NCBI RefSeq assembly: GCF_004923315.1
Contig: NZ_CP039649.1
Span: 1-64,000 of the forward strand
Reading direction: 5' to 3'
DNA from: Azospirillum sp. TSA2s
GTDB taxonomy: Bacteria; Pseudomonadota; Alphaproteobacteria; Azospirillales; Azospirillaceae
DNA length: 64,000 nt
Positions 59,501 to 64,000 of this stretch are shown in pieces (the first letter of the stretch is position 1; each line of letters begins with the position of its first letter). The position numbers were made by a program, and so were the translations under genes. The notes under the pieces are model-generated. The model saw only the letters and a list, made by a program, of their open reading frames with translations. It was not told where the DNA came from and made no database searches.

Positions 59501-60673
59501 ATGCGGGATGTCGTGATCGTCGAGGCCGTCCGCACGCCGATGGGACGTTTTCGCGGGGCGCTGGCCCCCGTGCGCGCCGACCATCTGGGCGCGGTGATTC
59601 TCCAGGCGCTGGTCGAGCGCGCCGGCATCGGACCGGAGCTGGTGGACGACGTGGTGTTCGGCTGCGTCACCCAGGTCGGCGAGCAATCGACCAACCCAGC
59701 GCGCACCGCGCTGCTGTCCGCCGGCTGGCCGGCCCGCATTCCCGGCATGACTGTGGACCGCAAATGCGGCTCGTCGGAGGCCGCCGTCCACGCGGCCGTC
59801 GGCTCCATCGCGTCGGGCGAATTCGACGTCGTCGTGGCCGGCGGCGTCGAGAGCATGAGCCGGGTGCCGATGGGCGGCAACCGCGACGTCCATGGCGAGC
59901 CGTTCGGCTGGAAGCTGCTGGACGCGTATCCGCAGGTGCCGCAGGGCGAAGCCGCCGAGCGCATTAGCGACACCTGGGATCTGACGCGCGACGAACTCGA
60001 CGATTACGCCATCTCCAGCCACCGCCGCGCCGCCGCCGCCGCCGATGCGGGGTGGTTCGACCGCGAGATTGTCCCCGTTGCCGTGGACGCATGGCGCGAG
60101 CGTTCCACCCCCGAGGGTTTCCCGCTGTTCAGCCGCGACGAGACGATCCGCCGCGACACCAGTCGTGACAAGCTCGGTACGCTGAAGACGGTGTTCCGGC
60201 CCGAGGGCCGCGTCACCGCCGGCAACTCCTCGCAGATCGCCGATGGCGCGGCGGCGCTGCTGCTGATGGCGGCGGAGGTCGCCAAGGCGCATGGGTTGAA
60301 GCCGCGCGCCCGGCTGCGGGCGATGACCACGGTCGGGGCGGACCCGACGCTGATGCTGACCGGTCCCATCCCGGCGACCCGGCGCCTGCTCGACCGCAGC
60401 GGGTTGTCGCTGTCCGACATCGCCCTGTTCGAGGTGAACGAGGCCTTCGCTCCGGTGCCGCTGGTCTGGATGCGCGAGTTCGGGATCGGGCATGACCGGG
60501 TCAACGTGAACGGCGGGGCCATCGCGCTCGGCCATCCGCTGGGCGGCAGCGGCGCCCGGCTGCTAACCACACTGTTGCACGAGTTGGAGCGGCGCGACGC
60601 CCGCTTCGGCTTGCAGACCATGTGCTGCGCCGGCGGCCTGGGCACCGGGACCATCCTGGAACGGCTCGGCTGA
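59501..60673 (+). CDS. Acetyl-CoA acetyltransferase (thiolase)
   Basis: A 390-residue thiolase. The nucleophilic Cys is in DRKCGSSEAAVHAA, and NEAFAPV, GGAIALGHPLGGSGA (His) and CCAGGLGTG (second Cys) are present. ATG 59501 is the start; the frame is also open far upstream, but that part overlaps the two previous genes. It cleaves the 3-ketoacyl-CoA with CoA. Confidence 0.92.
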   Translation: MRDVVIVEAVRTPMGRFRGALAPVRADHLGAVILQALVERAGIGPELVDDVVFGCVTQVGEQSTNPARTALLSAGWPARIPGMTVDRKCGSSEAAVHAAVGSIASGEFDVVVAGGVESMSRVPMGGNRDVHGEPFGWKLLDAYPQVPQGEAAERISDTWDLTRDELDDYAISSHRRAAAAADAGWFDREIVPVAVDAWRERSTPEGFPLFSRDETIRRDTSRDKLGTLKTVFRPEGRVTAGNSSQIADGAAALLLMAAEVAKAHGLKPRARLRAMTTVGADPTLMLTGPIPATRRLLDRSGLSLSDIALFEVNEAFAPVPLVWMREFGIGHDRVNVNGGAIALGHPLGGSGARLLTTLLHELERRDARFGLQTMCCAGGLGTGTILERLG

Positions 60674-60701
60674 ACGAGACGACCACTTATTGGGGGACGG
60701 C

Positions 60702-61766
60702 ATGACGAGCGACACCAGCCGCATTCTGGTCGACACCGCGCAGCGTTTCTTCGCCGACCGCATCACGCCCGAGGCGTTGCACCGCGCCGACACGGGCGAG
60801 TGGCTGGCCGACATCTGGGCGGCGGCCGACGACCTTGGCCTGCCGCTGGCCCTGGTGCCCGAGGAGGCCGGCGGCTTCGGCGTGGACATGGTGGACGCGC
60901 TGGGGCTGATCCGCATCGCGGGCGCCGCCGCCGCGCCGCTTCCGCTGGCCGAGACGATGCTGGCCTCCTGGCTGCTCGCCAAGGCCGGGCTGGAACTGAT
61001 CGCCGGACCGGCGAGCGTCGCGCCGGTGCTGGCGGACGACCGGCTGGATCTGACCCGTGAGGGCAGCGGCTGGCGGCTGACCGGCAGCGCGCACCGCGTT
61101 CCCTGGGGCCGCGTCGCCGCCGGGATTGCGGTGATCGCCGAGCATGACGGCGTACCGCACGTTGCGCGCATCGATGCCGGAGGTTGGACCATGGAAAACG
61201 CCACCAACCTTGCCGGAGAGCCACGCGACACCCTGTGTTTCGACGTCCGGCTCGACGCCGCGAGCGTCGCGCCCGCGCCCGACGGCATCGACGGCGCGGC
61301 CCTGCGCGCCGTTGGCGCCACGATGCGCAGCCTTGCCTTGGCCGGAGCCATCGACCGGGTGCTGGCGCTGACCACGCGCTACGCGGGCGAACGCGTGCAG
61401 TTCGGCCGGACGCTCGGCAAGTTCCAGGCGGTCCAGCAGTCGCTGGCCGTGCTGGCCGGGCAGGCCGCCGCCGCCGGGGCGGCTGCGGACGCCGCCGCCG
61501 AGGTGGTCGCCGAAGGTTTCCGCCCCTTGCCCATCGCCGCCGCCAAGGTCCGCTGCGGCGAGGCGGCAGGCATCGCCGCGTCCATCGCCCACCAGGTGCA
61601 TGGCGCCATCGGCTTCACGCAGGAGCATAGCCTGCATCACCTCACCCGCCGCCTGTGGGCGTGGCGCGAGGAGTTCGGCAACGAGGCGGTCTGGAGCCGG
61701 ATCATCGGCCGCCACGTCGCGGCTGCGGGCGCCGACGGTCTGTGGCCGCTCGTCACCGCCGCCTGA
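60702..61766 (+). CDS. Acyl-CoA dehydrogenase-like subunit, short
   Basis: A 354-residue acyl-CoA dehydrogenase family protein. The C-terminal region (RVQFGRTLGKFQAVQQSLA, HQVHGAIGFTQEHSLHHLTR) fits FAD/CoA contacts, but the middle lacks the usual TEP-x-GSD motif. This suggests a partner subunit of a heterotetramer with the next gene, as for FadE28/FadE29-type pairs of steroid catabolism. ATG 60702 with GGGGGA is preferred over the TTG at 60690. Confidence 0.82.
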   Translation: MTSDTSRILVDTAQRFFADRITPEALHRADTGEWLADIWAAADDLGLPLALVPEEAGGFGVDMVDALGLIRIAGAAAAPLPLAETMLASWLLAKAGLELIAGPASVAPVLADDRLDLTREGSGWRLTGSAHRVPWGRVAAGIAVIAEHDGVPHVARIDAGGWTMENATNLAGEPRDTLCFDVRLDAASVAPAPDGIDGAALRAVGATMRSLALAGAIDRVLALTTRYAGERVQFGRTLGKFQAVQQSLAVLAGQAAAAGAAADAAAEVVAEGFRPLPIAAAKVRCGEAAGIAASIAHQVHGAIGFTQEHSLHHLTRRLWAWREEFGNEAVWSRIIGRHVAAAGADGLWPLVTAA

Positions 61767-61780
61767 GAAGCGAGACCATC

Positions 61781-62941
61781 ATGCACAACATCGTGTTTCC
61801 CCCGCCGCCCGTCACCGCCCGCACCGAGGCGTTGCGCGCGGAGGTCCGCGACTTCCTGAAAACCGAACTGGCCGACCGGCCGCCGCGCCTGCGCGCCGAT
61901 TCCTGGAACGGCTTCGACGCCGGCTTCAGCCGTAAGATGGGGGAGCGCGGCTGGATCGGCATGACCTGGCCCACGCGTTACGGCGGTCACGAGCGCAGCG
62001 CATTGGAACGCTACGTGGTGTTGGAGGAGGTGCTGGCCGCCGGCGCGCCGGTGGCGGCCCACTGGATCGCCGACCGCCAGAGCGGCCCGCTGCTGCTGAA
62101 GAACGGCACCGAGGAGCAGCGCCAGCGTATCCTGCCACGCATCGCCGCCGGCGACTGCACCTTCTGCATCGGCATGAGCGAGCCGGACTCGGGGTCGGAC
62201 CTCGCCGCCGTGCGCACCCGCGCGGTGCCGGTCCAAGGGGGCGGGGGTGGCGGCTGGCGGGTCAACGGCACCAAGCTGTGGACGACCTACGCCCACCATG
62301 CCCATTACATGATCCTGTTCTGCCGCACCGATGGCGGAACCGAGGACCGGCAGGGCGGCACCAGCCAGTTCCTGGTCGATCTCAAGACCCCCGGCATCAC
62401 CATCCGCCCGGTTCTCGACATGACCGGCGCGCATCACTTCAACGAGGTGGTCTTCGAGGACGCGCTCCTGCCGGACGACGCCCTGATCGGGCAGCGTGGC
62501 GAAGGCTGGGCGCAGGTGATGGGCGAACTCGCCTACGAGCGCAGCGGGCCGGAGCGTTTCCTGTCTTCGATGACGCTGCTGACCGAATTGGTGCGGGCGC
62601 TGGGCGACGCGCCGTCCGATCAGGCGGCGATGGCGGTGGGGCGGCTCACCGCGCATCTGCTGGTGCTGCGGCGGCTGTCGCGCTCGGTGGCGGGAATGCT
62701 GGAAAACGGCGAGAACCCCGCGTTGCAGGCGGCGTTGGTCAAGGATTTGGGGGCGCTGTTCGAGCAGGAGATCCCCGAGATCGCCCGCCAACTGGTCAAT
62801 GCTGAACCAGATCTCCAGGCGACGCGGGAATTCTCCGCCGTGTTGGCCAAGCTGGTGATGAACGCCCCGTCCTTTTCGTTGCGCGGCGGCACGCGGGAAA
62901 TCCTGCGCGGCATCATCGCGCGGGGCTTGGGCCTGCGCTGA
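61781..62941 (+). CDS. Acyl-CoA dehydrogenase subunit, with GSD motif
   Basis: A 386-residue acyl-CoA dehydrogenase. GMSEPDSGSDLAAVRT is the FAD-binding signature, GERGWIGMTWPTRYGG the N-terminal one, and SLRGGTREILRGIIA the C-terminal one. It follows the shorter subunit by 14 bp. In heterotetrameric enzymes such adjacent genes form an alpha2beta2 complex that acts on bulky, often cyclic acyl-CoA esters. Confidence 0.9.
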   Translation: MHNIVFPPPPVTARTEALRAEVRDFLKTELADRPPRLRADSWNGFDAGFSRKMGERGWIGMTWPTRYGGHERSALERYVVLEEVLAAGAPVAAHWIADRQSGPLLLKNGTEEQRQRILPRIAAGDCTFCIGMSEPDSGSDLAAVRTRAVPVQGGGGGGWRVNGTKLWTTYAHHAHYMILFCRTDGGTEDRQGGTSQFLVDLKTPGITIRPVLDMTGAHHFNEVVFEDALLPDDALIGQRGEGWAQVMGELAYERSGPERFLSSMTLLTELVRALGDAPSDQAAMAVGRLTAHLLVLRRLSRSVAGMLENGENPALQAALVKDLGALFEQEIPEIARQLVNAEPDLQATREFSAVLAKLVMNAPSFSLRGGTREILRGIIARGLGLR

Positions 62942-62991
62942 TCCGACGAAACATCCCGAAAATGGCCCAAGGATTGGGAGACACACAAACC

Positions 62992-63792
62992 ATGACCGAC
63001 CCGGTTCTGTACGAACAGGACGGCGGCATCGTCACGCTGACGCTGAACCGGCCCGACCTGCGCAATCCCATTTCGGAACCCGAGATGGTGGATGCGCTGG
63101 AGGTGGCCCTGATCCGGCTCGACCGCGATCCCGACGTGCGCGTCGCCATCCTCACCGGCGCGGGCAGCGCCTTTTCCTCCGGTGGCAATCTGAAGACGAT
63201 GCGGGTGGGCGGCGGCCTGAACGATGCGCTGCCGGCCCGCACCCGGTCGAATTACCGTCACGGCATCCAGCGCCTGCCGCTGGTCTTCGAACGGTTGGAG
63301 GTGCCGGTCATCGCCGCCGTCAATGGTCCGGCCATAGGCGCCGGCTGTGATTTGGCCTGCATGTGCGACCTGCGCATCGCCGCCGAAAGCGCCCGCTTCG
63401 CGGAGAGCTTCGTCAAGGTCGGGCTGGTGCCGGGCGATGGCGGGGCGTGGCTGTTACCGCGTGTCGTCGGCTTTTCCAAGGCGTGCGAGATGGCGCTGAC
63501 GGGCGACGTGATCGACGCCGCCGAAGCGCTGGCCTGCGGGCTGGTGTCGAAACTGGTTCCCGACGACGACCTGCTGGCCGCCGCCCGTGCGCTGGCCGAC
63601 CGCATAGCCGTGAATCCGCGCCACGCGGTGCGGATGACCAAGCGCCTGATGACCGAGGGCCGGACCGTCGGGTTGGCGACGCTGCTGGAGATGTCGGCGG
63701 CGATGCAGGCGCTGGCCCATGCCACCGCCGACCATGCCGAGGCCGTCGAGGCGCTCCTGCGCAAGCGTAAGCCGGTCTTTACCGGCGCGTGA
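62992..63792 (+). CDS. Enoyl-CoA hydratase/isomerase, second copy
   Basis: A 266-residue crotonase-fold enzyme distinct from the copy at 57783. FSSGGNLKTM and VNGPAIGAGCDLACMCD are the oxyanion-hole segments. The loop reads FVKVGLVPGDGGAWLLPRVV, with Asp in place of a usual Ser, as in some crotonases. ATG 62992 is preferred; ATG 62962 is also in frame. The remaining 208 bp to the window end hold AT-rich sequence but no gene I can support. Confidence 0.88.
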   Translation: MTDPVLYEQDGGIVTLTLNRPDLRNPISEPEMVDALEVALIRLDRDPDVRVAILTGAGSAFSSGGNLKTMRVGGGLNDALPARTRSNYRHGIQRLPLVFERLEVPVIAAVNGPAIGAGCDLACMCDLRIAAESARFAESFVKVGLVPGDGGAWLLPRVVGFSKACEMALTGDVIDAAEALACGLVSKLVPDDDLLAAARALADRIAVNPRHAVRMTKRLMTEGRTVGLATLLEMSAAMQALAHATADHAEAVEALLRKRKPVFTGA

Positions 63793-64000
63793 CAACACCG
63801 GGACGTGACTATAGCTTGGTCGATTTTTAAGACACAAATTGGCATATTGACTAACAATTGGAATTAGAACAATCTGTGTGGGTGACGGTCTTACGCCGGC
63901 CCCACCGGCGGTGAAGTCCCCCCGTTCCAATCGATGCGTTCGTGCAACGCCGGATCGCACACGCCCGACGCCGTGACAGCGCCTTTGTGCGGGCGGCGTC

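Noticed and set aside
1..64000. CRISPR array, tRNA or rRNA genes, integrase/attachment site
   Set aside because: No regularly spaced repeats, no cloverleaf or rRNA sequence and no integrase gene were recognised, so plasmid versus ICE is unresolved.

Overview
The window is high-GC DNA of alphaproteobacterial character. The gene families and their order suggest a Rhodospirillales bacterium such as Azospirillum or a relative; that is inference, because no rRNA or tRNA gene is present to fix the taxon. It has two halves. Positions 1-22793 are the backbone of a conjugative plasmid or integrative conjugative element. Positions 22802-63792 are a dense catabolic island that begins 8 bp after the last mating-pair gene.

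Backbone. Positions 1-2979 hold three tightly coupled genes: the C-terminal part of a probable ATPase, a protein of unknown function and a PfkB-type kinase. A decayed IS66 element (3084-4662) joins them to the transfer module and cuts a DUF736 gene. Next comes a regulatory block (5598-7628) that matches the QseC/QseM/FseA/RdfS-like transfer switch of rhizobial symbiosis islands, with fseA in two frames that meet at a TTT-T slip site. After it lie repA (with DnaA-box-like sequences and an AT-rich tract in its 3' end), parA, a ribbon-helix-helix gene and a second, degenerate parA. A short relaxase, a coupling protein split over two ORFs, and trbB-C-D-E-J-(small)-L-F-G-I follow, mostly linked by 4-bp ATGA/GTGA overlaps.

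Catabolic island. Two paralogous cassettes each encode a Rieske oxygenase alpha and beta subunit, a BphC-like extradiol dioxygenase and an ACMSD-like amidohydrolase. One is read leftward (23853-30304, with a FAD oxidoreductase), the other rightward (37271-41833). Between them are a TetR regulator, two SDRs, a small VOC protein, a cytochrome P450, a ferredoxin and a transporter. The rightward set continues with pterin genes (FolM-like, FolB), an acyl-CoA synthetase, an FAH-family hydrolase and a two-domain VOC protein. A second TetR gene is divergent from an outer-membrane/RND transport set (DUF1302, YCF48-like, RND, DUF1329). SDRs, an IclR regulator and a beta-oxidation operon (hydratase, dehydrogenase, thiolase, paired acyl-CoA dehydrogenases, hydratase) end the window.

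Taken together, a hydrophobic, probably cyclic substrate would be imported, activated by P450 or Rieske oxygenation, ring-cleaved by the extradiol enzymes, processed by the amidohydrolase and FAH enzymes, and its side chain or ring fragments degraded as CoA thioesters. The substrate cannot be read from sequence. Two sets of shared inverted repeats suggest two regulons: TTRRACA-N13-TGTYYAA-like sites near P450 and both Rieske operons, and TNAGAAT-N3-ATTCYGA-like sites before the second TetR/DUF1302, acyl-CoA synthetase and beta-oxidation operons.
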